A stretch of 7,458 nt of DNA, from NCBI GenBank assembly GCA_900549085.1, contig URMO01000090.1:1-7458 (forward strand), read 5' to 3'. The notes beneath the pieces are model-generated. The model searched no databases, was not told the origin of the DNA, and worked only from the letters and a program-made list of their open reading frames with translations. This document shows, piece after piece, positions 1 through 5,134 of the stretch; within the stretch, counting starts at the first letter, position 1, and the number at the start of each line of letters is the position of its first letter. The stretch comes from an uncultured Collinsella sp. (GTDB lineage: Bacteria > Actinomycetota > Coriobacteriia > Coriobacteriales > Coriobacteriaceae). The translations under genes were made by a program, and so were the position numbers.

Positions 1-4
1 TAGG

Positions 5-40
5 GCGGCCTCGCTGCGGGGTTTTCCGCTGCGAGGCCGC
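5..40 (-). terminator. Hairpin downstream of the exonuclease gene
   Basis: A 10-bp perfect stem (GCGGCCTCGC at 5-14 against GCGAGGCCGC at 31-40) continues after a T-T mismatch into four more pairs (16-19 with 26-29) around a six-base loop. It starts 36 bases after the stop codon of the minus-strand exonuclease gene, so it is probably its transcription terminator. On the minus strand the stem is followed by CCCTA and then the window edge, so no U-tract can be seen. A factor-dependent terminator, or one belonging to a neighbour outside the window, is equally possible. Confidence 0.5.
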
Positions 41-75
41 TCGTGATCTACCCCCGGGGTTTGTCGTAGACGTTT

Positions 76-1044
76 CTACTTGGCAAACAGGTTCTTGAGG
101 TTGAACTCGGCTTGGACGGTGCGGAGCATGAGGTCGGTGTCGTCGAGGCCCAGGTGCTGCTCGTTGGCGTCGGCGGCGAGGGTGCCACGGCGGCGCGCCC
201 AGTTCTCGAGCGCAGCGGGCGCGGACTCGCGGGGGAGCGAGCGCACATCGGCGTCCAGGCTGCGGCAGATCTGGCGCGAGTCGATGACGATAATCTTACC
301 CGCACGGCGTGCCTCGGCGTAACCGTCCAGGTGGATCTTGAACCAGCTGTCCTCAAAGGCGGCGTTGTGCGCCATGTACGGGTACTTCTTCATAAGCTTG
401 AGCAGCTGCTTTTGCAGCTTCTTGTTCTCACGGAAGGGTGTTTTGCCGTCAATGTCATTCCAGGTGATGTGGTGGATATTCGACAGCGGCACATCCTCGC
501 CGCGATAGATATCGGGCAGACCGCAGTAGTGTGCCTCGGCGTCGTGCGGGACGGCATCGCTGGTGAGCTCCATGATCTCCCAGCCCACGTTGATGATATA
601 GCCGCGCTCGGGTGCACGGCCGGTGGTCTCGATGTCGATACCGAGCACCGTGCCCTGGATGGGCTTGCGAGCATAGGCGACACCGAGCGCGTCGCGGTCG
701 CCGCGGATCTCGCGCATAACGGACGCGGCGGTGCGCTTTTGCATCTTGCCGATGGCGGCACAGGTGTCGGCATCGGATAGGCCGCGCGAAAGCGTCGCGG
801 GCGTCACGTTGCGCAGGCGCGCCTCGCCAATCTGGTCGCACAGGTCGCGGTTGCGGTCGGCCAGGTCGCGCACGGTGGCAAAGTCGAATCCGGGGTCGTC
901 CTCCGCGGTAAAGTACTCGGTCTCGAGCACCTTGAGGGCCTCTTCGCCTTTCTGGCGCTCGGATTCCATGGCGCCATGATCGCCATAGATAAACATGGGG
1001 ATAAATGGCTGGCGCTCGTATTCGAGTGCTTGCGATACGTTCAT
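76..1044 (-). CDS. DEDDh 3'-5' exonuclease-domain protein (DNA polymerase III epsilon-like)
   Basis: A 322-residue protein whose C-terminal two thirds is an RNase T/DnaQ-type exonuclease domain, which removes nucleotides from 3' ends using two metal ions. Motif Exo I is GIDIETTG (acidic D137 and E139). Exo II is HNAAFED (226-232). An aspartate of the usual VDT type lies at D255. Exo III is H297-x4-D302, which makes it the DEDDh subtype. In Exo II the usual HNxxFD aspartate position is glutamate (E231), with D232 next to it. Residues 1-130 precede the domain and are charged and mostly helical in character; I recognise no domain there. The start is supported by AAGGAG at 1051-1056, six bases before the ATG. 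The gene stands alone, divergent from the metal exporter. Substrate (DNA repair, proofreading or RNA) cannot be told from sequence. The exonuclease domain is secure; the exact role is unknown. Confidence 0.85.
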   Translation of the reverse strand: MNVSQALEYERQPFIPMFIYGDHGAMESERQKGEEALKVLETEYFTAEDDPGFDFATVRDLADRNRDLCDQIGEARLRNVTPATLSRGLSDADTCAAIGKMQKRTAASVMREIRGDRDALGVAYARKPIQGTVLGIDIETTGRAPERGYIINVGWEIMELTSDAVPHDAEAHYCGLPDIYRGEDVPLSNIHHITWNDIDGKTPFRENKKLQKQLLKLMKKYPYMAHNAAFEDSWFKIHLDGYAEARRAGKIIVIDSRQICRSLDADVRSLPRESAPAALENWARRRGTLAADANEQHLGLDDTDLMLRTVQAEFNLKNLFAK

Positions 1045-1062
1045 ATGCTGCTCCTTGGACGG

Positions 1063-1077
1063 GCCGCGTTGTGCGGC
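1063..1077 (-). other. Small hairpin in the exonuclease 5' leader
   Basis: GCCGC (1063-1067) and GCGGC (1073-1077) form a five-pair stem with a five-base loop. It lies immediately upstream of the AAGGAG ribosome binding site (1051-1056) of the minus-strand exonuclease gene. It could modulate translation, but it is short and in GC-rich DNA, so it may be chance. I could not assign a convincing minus-strand promoter between 1057 and 1130. Confidence 0.25.
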
Positions 1078-1125
1078 TCGGGTTTGTCAAGTTATGGCGA
1101 GATGATAGTTTACCATGGGCAACTA

Positions 1126-1153
1126 TTGGCATCGCGCCTAGGACAACTACAAT
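1126..1153 (+). promoter_or_regulatory. Predicted promoter of the metal exporter
   Basis: TTGGCA (1126-1131) and TACAAT (1148-1153) are separated by 16 bases and match the housekeeping sigma -35 and -10 consensus well. Transcription would start near 1160, giving a leader of about 55 bases before the ATG at 1216. A second TACAAT at 1178-1183 has only a poor -35 candidate (CCCTAG at 1155-1160, 17-base spacing). It may be a secondary start or part of the operator array. Confidence 0.6.
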
Positions 1154-1183
1154 ACCCTAGTTGACCGCTAGGACTTTTACAAT
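1138..1183 (+). promoter_or_regulatory. CTAGG half-site array, candidate metalloregulator operator
   Basis: CTAGGACNNNTACAAT occurs twice, at 1138-1153 and 1168-1183, exactly 30 bp apart. Between them CCTAG (1156-1160) is an inverted copy, giving three half-sites in alternating orientation. CAACTA (1144-1149) and TAGTTG (1158-1163) add a second dyad. The array overlaps the predicted -10 and transcription start of the metal exporter, as expected for a repressor site. The half-site resembles the TTAGG/CCTAA half of DtxR-family boxes, but its spacing differs from the 19-bp consensus, so the regulator is not identified. Confidence 0.45.
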
Positions 1184-1215
1184 GCTGCCGAAAGACACGA
1201 AAGGTTCCATCCGTC

Positions 1216-2304
1216 ATGGATTTGCTGATTGATATTCTGCTCGACGCCGGCAAGGACACGCTCTCGCTGGTGCCGTTCTTGTTGGTGACATATCTGGTCC
1301 TCGAGACGCTCGAGCATGTGGCAGGCGATCGCGTCAACGGTACCATCAAGCGTGCCGGCGCCGCTGGCCCCGTGGTTGGCTCGTTGCTGGGCATGGTGCC
1401 GCAGTGCGGCTTTTCGGCCATGGCGGCAACGCTATACGCCGGTCGCGTCGTGACGCTGGGCACCCTGGTGGCGGTGTTTCTCTCGACCTCCGACGAGATG
1501 CTGCCGCTGCTACTTGCCGAGCAGGTTCCCGTGCAGACTATGGCGATGCTTTTGGCTTCGAAAGCGCTGATCGCGCTGGTCACGGGCTTTATCGTGGATG
1601 CTGCCATTCGTGGCCTGCGTCGCAACGCCCGCGCGCATGCGGCGATTCGTCGTACCGTGTTGGGAACCGCTGTCAATCCGGCGCACGTTAACTGCGCGCA
1701 TGACGACCACAGCGGCGGTGACATCATCGACGAGGTGGCCGAGGCGGGCGTGAGCGCCGACCACATCCATGAGCTGTGTGAGCGCGACCATTGCGGTTGT
1801 GATGACGACGAAGACGAGCACGAACATGGACATGGCCACGATCACGGTCATGAGGGCGAGCATGAACACCATCATGACCACGGTCACTCCCACTCACACG
1901 AAGGTGCGCCCGTCCTGTCGATTATCCGCAGCGCCATCTCGCATACCGTGCAGGTATCGGTATTCATTTTCCTGGTGACGCTGATTCTGGTCGCCGTGCT
2001 CGAGACCTTTGGCGAGTCCGCAATCGAGCAGTTCCTGCGCGGCAACGAGACGCTCGCCGTTCTTGGTTCGGCGCTTGTCGGTCTGATTCCCAACTGCTCG
2101 GCGAGCGTGGTCATTACGCAGCTGTATCTGGAAGGCGCGCTACAACTGGCGCCGATGCTCGCCGGCACGCTCATTTCCGCCGGCGTGGGTTATCTGGTGC
2201 TGTTCCGCACCAACCGCAGCGCTCGCGAAAACGCCGTGTTCCTGGTCATGATGTACGTCATCGGCGCTGGCTGGGGCCTCGTCCTATCTGCCTTCGGCCT
2301 CTAA
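1216..2304 (+). CDS. Putative manganese/heavy-metal exporter, 10-TM ArsP_2-type permease
   Basis: A 362-residue integral membrane protein of the family called putative manganese transporter or 10TM heavy-metal exporter (PF11449-like). It should move a metal or metalloid out of the cytoplasm. It has two homologous halves: residues about 10-135 and 240-362 are hydrophobic, each with a G-x-[IL]-P-x-C signature (VPQC at 61-64, IPNC at 291-294) that probably lies in the transport path. They are joined by a hydrophilic loop (about 150-232) with cysteines C160, C188, C193 and C195, a DDDEDE stretch, and a run of alternating His/Glu/Gly/Asp at 200-228, a likely metal-binding or sensing segment. The ATG at 1216 follows GAAAGG (1199-1204) by 11 bases and the N terminus fits the family. 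The gene is monocistronic, with its own promoter array and a terminator at 2319-2394. Metal specificity (Mn, Zn, Ni or As) is not proven. Confidence 0.8.
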   Translation: MDLLIDILLDAGKDTLSLVPFLLVTYLVLETLEHVAGDRVNGTIKRAGAAGPVVGSLLGMVPQCGFSAMAATLYAGRVVTLGTLVAVFLSTSDEMLPLLLAEQVPVQTMAMLLASKALIALVTGFIVDAAIRGLRRNARAHAAIRRTVLGTAVNPAHVNCAHDDHSGGDIIDEVAEAGVSADHIHELCERDHCGCDDDEDEHEHGHGHDHGHEGEHEHHHDHGHSHSHEGAPVLSIIRSAISHTVQVSVFIFLVTLILVAVLETFGESAIEQFLRGNETLAVLGSALVGLIPNCSASVVITQLYLEGALQLAPMLAGTLISAGVGYLVLFRTNRSARENAVFLVMMYVIGAGWGLVLSAFGL

Positions 2305-2312
2305 GTAGGCCT

Positions 2313-2394
2313 AACAAAACGGGCTTCAAAATAGCCACGCACGGCGTCTGCACAATGCGGCGACGCATGGCATTTTGAAGCCCGTTTTTTTGTT
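2313..2394. terminator. Long hairpin terminator, probably bidirectional
   Basis: ACGGGCTTCAAAAT (2319-2332) pairs perfectly with ATTTTGAAGCCCGT (2372-2385). The stem then continues through GCCA/TGGC (2334-2337 with 2368-2371) and GCGTC/GACGC (2344-2348 with 2362-2366), so nearly all of 2319-2385 folds as one long hairpin. On the plus strand the outer stem runs into seven T (2385-2391) and TGTTG. On the minus strand it runs into TTTTGTT. It starts 15 bases after the exporter stop codon and separates it from the convergent YaiI gene. The branched loop is longer than a minimal terminator needs. Confidence 0.85.
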
Positions 2395-2425
2395 GAGCCA
2401 CGGATCCTGAGCGCTCACACCGTCC

Positions 2426-2470
2426 AAAACAAAAAGGCAGATTTCCGGGCATGTCCCAAAAATCTACCTT
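2426..2470 (-). terminator. Rho-independent terminator of the DUF308-YaiI operon
   Basis: Read on the minus strand just after the YaiI stop codon, AAGGTAGATTT (2460-2470) pairs with AAATCTGCCTT (2434-2444) through one G-U wobble, with a 15-base loop. It is followed by TTTTGTTTT (down to about 2426). Its position two bases after the stop codon fits an intrinsic terminator for the minus operon. Confidence 0.8.
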
Positions 2471-2472
2471 GG

Positions 2473-2955
2473 TTAGCGCAGCAGCTCGGTGAGGTTGCGC
2501 TTAAAGCGGGCGCGGTCTTCGCTGGTGAAGGCTGCTGGCCCGCGGGTGCGACCGCCAGCGCGGCGCACCTTCTTTTCTTCGTGACGAATAAACAGCTGCA
2601 TGTCGATGGTCGCCTTGTCGTACACGCGCCCGCGCACGCCGATGGCGGAGGCATCGCGGCCGAGCACCATGCTCGCCAGGCCAATGTCCTGCGTCACGAC
2701 CACGTCGCCCGCCTGCAGACGTTCGACAATGGCAAAGTCGGCACTATCGGCGCCCACGCTCACATCGAGCGTGGTGACCCAAAAGCCGCGTCGCGCGTGC
2801 TCGGCATCACGTGGATCGTCGCGGCGAATGTGCCGCTCCAGGTTCTGCGTGCTGTTGCCGGCAATCACCACGGCGACGCCCGCCCGCCGCGCGCAGTCGA
2901 TCGACTCACGCGTGACCGGGCAGGCGTCAGCATCAATAAACAGCGTTCGCGGCAT
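2473..2955 (-). CDS. YaiI/YqxD family protein (UPF0178, DUF188)
   Basis: A 160-residue cytoplasmic protein of the UPF0178/DUF188 family, normal family length. The signature FIDADACPV is at 6-14, with D8, D10 and C12. A GADSAD acidic stretch is at 68-73, VVTQDIGLA at 86-94, and the conserved GGRTRGPAAF at 134-143. The fold is related to PIN-type nucleases and the clustered acids (D8, D10, D70/D73, D90) suggest a metal site, but no reaction is established for the family. The ATG directly follows the TAG of the upstream DUF308 gene (TAGATG) and no clear ribosome binding site precedes it, so translation is probably coupled. It is the second gene of a two-gene minus-strand operon ending at the terminator 2426-2470. 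Family assignment is firm; function is unknown. Confidence 0.9.
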   Translation of the reverse strand: MPRTLFIDADACPVTRESIDCARRAGVAVVIAGNSTQNLERHIRRDDPRDAEHARRGFWVTTLDVSVGADSADFAIVERLQAGDVVVTQDIGLASMVLGRDASAIGVRGRVYDKATIDMQLFIRHEEKKVRRAGGRTRGPAAFTSEDRARFKRNLTELLR

Positions 2956-3558
2956 CTAGCGCACCAGCTTGCCAAAGCGGATAGCGCGAATAATCAGCGT
3001 CACCCCAAACACCAGGAGCGCGGCGCCGCTAAAGATGACGAGCATCTTTGCCGACCACAGTGGATAGATAAACACGAACATGCCGGCGATGATGGAGAGC
3101 GCGCCGCTCAGGATGGCGAGGGCGCGGTTGGACGAAAGCTCGGACTCCAGAATGGACATGACACCTTCGACGATCCAGCCAAAGCCAGCCACGACCACCA
3201 CGAGCGTGGTGAGCGTCGCGGTCGAGAAGGCCTGATTGCGCAGGATTATGACGCCGCCCAGGATGATGAGCAGGTTGGAGATGATGCTCGTCACGCGCCA
3301 GCCGGCGGGCAGTAGCGGCTCAAAAATGGCGGTGAACAGCCTGACGCCAGCCGTGATCACAAAGTAGAAGCCCAGGACGGTCGTCAAAAAGACGAGGGAC
3401 TTGGCGGGCGCAAACAGCAGCGCGATGCCGGCAAGCAGCGCGATGACGCCCGTGACGGCGTAGATCCAGCGCACGGCCTTGATTGCCTTGCCTGCCATGC
3501 TTTTCTCGTCAAATCCAAACAGGTTCGACTGCTGGTCGTCGTTCTTAAAGATGCCCAT
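2956..3558 (-). CDS. DUF308/HdeD-type six-helix membrane protein
   Basis: A 200-residue integral membrane protein. After a polar 28-residue N terminus (GIFKNDDQQ...) come about six hydrophobic helices near 29-49, 54-76, 88-107, 113-136, 146-166 and 170-191, and a basic C terminus (RAIRFGKLVR). The pattern of three helix pairs with short loops matches DUF308, the family of E. coli HdeD, which is linked to acid and other stress but has no proven activity. The ATG at 3556-3558 is chosen because AAAGGAG (3564-3570) lies five bases upstream. A longer in-frame start at 3589-3591 would add 11 residues but has no ribosome binding site. It is the first gene of an operon with the YaiI-type gene, and its stop codon abuts the next start. 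A stress-related role is inference from the family only. Confidence 0.8.
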   Translation of the reverse strand: MGIFKNDDQQSNLFGFDEKSMAGKAIKAVRWIYAVTGVIALLAGIALLFAPAKSLVFLTTVLGFYFVITAGVRLFTAIFEPLLPAGWRVTSIISNLLIILGGVIILRNQAFSTATLTTLVVVVAGFGWIVEGVMSILESELSSNRALAILSGALSIIAGMFVFIYPLWSAKMLVIFSGAALLVFGVTLIIRAIRFGKLVR

Positions 3559-3590
3559 GAGGTCTCCTTTCCGCGCGGCGTTTGCCGTCA

Positions 3591-3629
3591 TTGTTGTTTT
3601 TGCGGCGTATGCCGCAGTTGCTACAACAA
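3591..3629. other. Nested inverted repeats upstream of the DUF308 gene
   Basis: TGCGGC (3601-3606) and GCCGCA (3611-3616) form a six-pair stem with a GTAT loop. Outside it TTGTTGT (3591-3597) pairs with ACAACAA (3623-3629), so the whole element is a two-tier dyad of 39 bp. It lies in the predicted leader or promoter zone of the DUF308-YaiI operon. It could be an operator or an RNA hairpin in the 5' leader; no flanking U-tract supports a terminator. Confidence 0.4.
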
Positions 3630-3820
3630 GTATCGCCTAAAGGCACCGGCGTATGGGTCGGGGAGGGCGAAGTGTAACCCAAAGGTCCCGATTTGTTCTC
3701 GTTGTTCCCCATGTCGCGACATTTTATTCAACAGATGTAGAACATTGCAGCTCTGTTCGTTATTGCCTGCGTTTTAGGTTAGATTTTCCTAAGAACAATT
3801 GGCTTGTATTGGGGGTTCCT
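3592..3820. other. Divergent intergenic region, 229 bp
   Basis: No gene is supported here. It separates the divergent DUF308 and nitroreductase genes and is more AT-rich towards 3715-3810. It holds the nested dyad at 3591-3629, a small GCCT-AA-AGGC dyad at 3635-3644, and the DtxR-like box at 3774-3792. I see no consensus -35/-10 pair in either direction; weak candidates TTGCCT (3763-3768) and TTAGAT (3779-3784) have the wrong spacing for each other. Confidence 0.6.
3774..3792 (+). promoter_or_regulatory. Candidate DtxR/IdeR-type metal-repressor box
   Basis: TTAGGTTAGATTTTCCTAA is 19 bp long, the length of the DtxR/IdeR consensus (TTAGGTTAG-S-CTAACCTAA). The left nine bases match exactly, and the right half-site CCTAA matches at the right distance. 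Only the inner right half (TTTT instead of CTAA) deviates. It lies 29-47 bases upstream of the nitroreductase ATG, where a promoter should be. Iron- or manganese-dependent repression of that gene is inferred. No DtxR-type regulator is encoded in this window. Confidence 0.5.
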
Positions 3821-4491
3821 ATGAACGAAGCAGTTCCCGAGGCACCGTCGAGTGTCGAATCGATGGCAAAGCAGGGCTGCGAAAAGCTCGGTCTGGAATC
3901 GTTTGACGCGCTGGTCCGTCGTGCCCGCACATGCCGTCGCTTTGACGAGTCCATGCGCGTACCGCGCGAGTTTTGCTTGAGCTGGCAGAGCTGGCGCACC
4001 TGGCTCCCTGCGGCGCTAATGCTCAGCGTCTGCGTTTTCATGTGGTGAGCGGTGCCGAGGACTGTGCTCGTGTGTTTGACGAGCTCGCATGGGCCGGCGC
4101 GCTCAAGGACTGGCCGGGCCCTGTTGAGGGCGAGCGCCCGACCGGCTACATCGCAATTCTTGCCGAGCGCGCCGTTCCCGGCAAGCCCGCCGCGCCTATC
4201 ACCGAGGTCGACACGGGCATTGCCGCCCAGACGATGATGCTCGCCGCTCGCAGCGCCACACCCGAGGTGGCGGCTTGCATGTTCAAGGCCTTTACGCCCC
4301 GCGCGATCGATACGATGGGGCTCGATAACGACAAGTACGAGCTCAAGCTGATTATGGCGTTTGGCGTTCCGGCCGAGACGCAGGTTATCGACGCGATTGA
4401 TTCCAACCCCGACGGCTCTATAAATTACTGGCGCGATGAGGTGCAGGTGCATCACGTGCCCAAGCGTCCGCTTGCCGACGTGCTGGTGTAG
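3821..4491 (+). pseudogene. Nitroreductase-family protein, broken by a -1 nt frameshift
   Basis: Two overlapping frames together make one nitroreductase-like flavoprotein (NAD(P)H-dependent reduction with FMN). The first 50 codons, ATG 3821 to 3970, hold the N-terminal RRARTCRRF motif (33-41), the equivalent of the FMN-phosphate-binding RRSxRxF. Reading from 3973 in the next frame gives LLELAELAHLAP-CGANAQRLRFHVV (equivalent of APSxxNxQPWxF), then DTGIAAQTMMLAARS and a C-terminal YWRDEVQVHHVPKRP. Uncorrected, the first frame ends at 4048 after unrelated sequence. Adding one T to the TTTT run at 3971-3974 restores a continuous protein of about 223 residues reading REFLLELAEL. Either the gene is inactivated, the run is phase-variable, or the base was lost in sequencing. 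GGGGG (3811-3815) is the only ribosome-binding-like sequence before the ATG. The DtxR-like box upstream suggests metal control. Exact substrate is unknown. Confidence 0.75.
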
Positions 4492-4522
4492 CTGCGTCGT
4501 TGCGGCGCGATCCGGCGGCAAA

Positions 4523-4557
4523 ACCACCACAAAGGTGCCTGGCCCCTTTGTGGTGGT
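4523..4557. repeat. Perfect 13-bp inverted repeat, REP-like intergenic hairpin
   Basis: ACCACCACAAAGG (4523-4535) and CCTTTGTGGTGGT (4545-4557) are perfect reverse complements around a nine-base loop, TGCCTGGCC. It fills much of the 81-bp gap between the nitroreductase stop and the first phosphatase start. The plus strand has no T-run after it; the minus strand has only TTTT. The central GGTGCCTGGCCCC resembles the GGTGCCTGnCCCC/GGTGCCAGGCACC cores of dispersed REP-type elements known from many bacteria, some tied to IS200-like transposases. That it is dispersed in this genome is inference. Confidence 0.55.
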
Positions 4558-4572
4558 ACGAGGGGAGGGCAT

Positions 4573-5115
4573 GTGGCCGATCTGTATTTGGTGCGGCATG
4601 GGCAGACTGAGCTCAATGTGCAGAACATTTTGCAGGGCTGGCACGATTCGCCGCTTACGGCGCGCGGGCGCGAGCAGGCGCTGGCGACGCGCGCGGCGTT
4701 TGAGGCGCGCGGCGTGACCTTTGACCACGTGTATTCATCTCCGTTGGGACGGGCGCAGCGTACGGCTGAGCTTATCGTTGGCGAGGGCCGTTCCATAGAG
4801 CTGGTCGATGACCTGCGCGAGTGGCATTTGGGATCGTTGGAGGGCACATCAAACCGCGAGATGCCGGCGCAACCCTGGGGCGATTATCCGGTCGCCTTTG
4901 GTGGCGAGTCGGAAAGTGAGCTTCGCGCACGTATGGTCGCGGCGCTGTCTCGTATTATGGCCCGGCCTCGGCACGACTGCGTGCTGGCCGTTTCCCATGG
5001 CTCTGCCTGCCAGGAGTTTCTTGAGTATGTGGTCGGCGGGGGAGAACAGCCCGACAACGGCGCCGTGCTTCATTTTGGCTATTGTGATGGGGCGTTTTCG
5101 CTCCTTGATTGGTAA
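4573..5115 (+). CDS. Histidine phosphatase (phosphoglycerate mutase-like), paralogue 1
   Basis: A 180-residue cytoplasmic protein of the histidine phosphatase superfamily, which transfers a phosphate through a phospho-histidine. LVRHGQT (6-12) carries the catalytic R8-H9. SSPLGRAQRTA (55-65) carries the second phosphate-binding arginine (R60 or R63). LREWHLGSLEG (81-91) holds the probable acid E83. AVSHGS (139-144) holds the second histidine H142. The length fits a small cobalamin-phosphatase or general phosphatase (CobC/GpmB type) rather than glycolytic mutase. The start must be GTG at 4573: it follows AGGGGAGGG (4561-4569) closely, the nearby ATG at 4571 is out of frame, and RHG begins only seven codons in. 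It is followed after 19 bases by a second, similar gene, so the two are probably cotranscribed. It ends at LLDW, about 20-25 residues earlier than its paralogue. Substrate is unknown. Confidence 0.85.
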   Translation: MADLYLVRHGQTELNVQNILQGWHDSPLTARGREQALATRAAFEARGVTFDHVYSSPLGRAQRTAELIVGEGRSIELVDDLREWHLGSLEGTSNREMPAQPWGDYPVAFGGESESELRARMVAALSRIMARPRHDCVLAVSHGSACQEFLEYVVGGGEQPDNGAVLHFGYCDGAFSLLDW

Positions 5116-5134
5116 CGAGCGAAAGGACCCCCCT

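Noticed and set aside
112..780. Long plus-strand open frame (222 codons) antisense to the exonuclease
   Set aside because: It lies wholly over the exonuclease gene, which has clear catalytic motifs and a good ribosome binding site. The antisense protein is low-complexity Val/Leu/Ala sequence typical of an opposite-strand shadow in GC-rich DNA.
1184..1215. Manganese (yybP-ykoY) riboswitch before the metal exporter
   Set aside because: From the predicted transcription start the leader is only about 55 bases, too short for this riboswitch, and its conserved helices are not seen.
2581..3315. Plus-strand open frame of 244 codons across the YaiI and DUF308 genes
   Set aside because: It is rich in His, Asp, Gly and Arg with no domain pattern and covers two well-supported minus-strand genes.
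3578..3589. 12-bp sequence GCGTTTGCCGTC shared with 7201-7212
   Set aside because: Short, in unrelated contexts and without flanking similarity; likely chance in this base composition.
3968..3980. Programmed -1 ribosomal frameshift in the nitroreductase
   Set aside because: There is no X-XXY-YYZ slippery heptamer in the required phase and the family is not known to use one. A one-base loss in a T-run is simpler.
3760..4728. Minus-strand open frame of 322 codons over the nitroreductase
   Set aside because: Arg/His-rich antisense sequence without motifs. The plus strand carries nitroreductase and histidine-phosphatase signatures over the same span.
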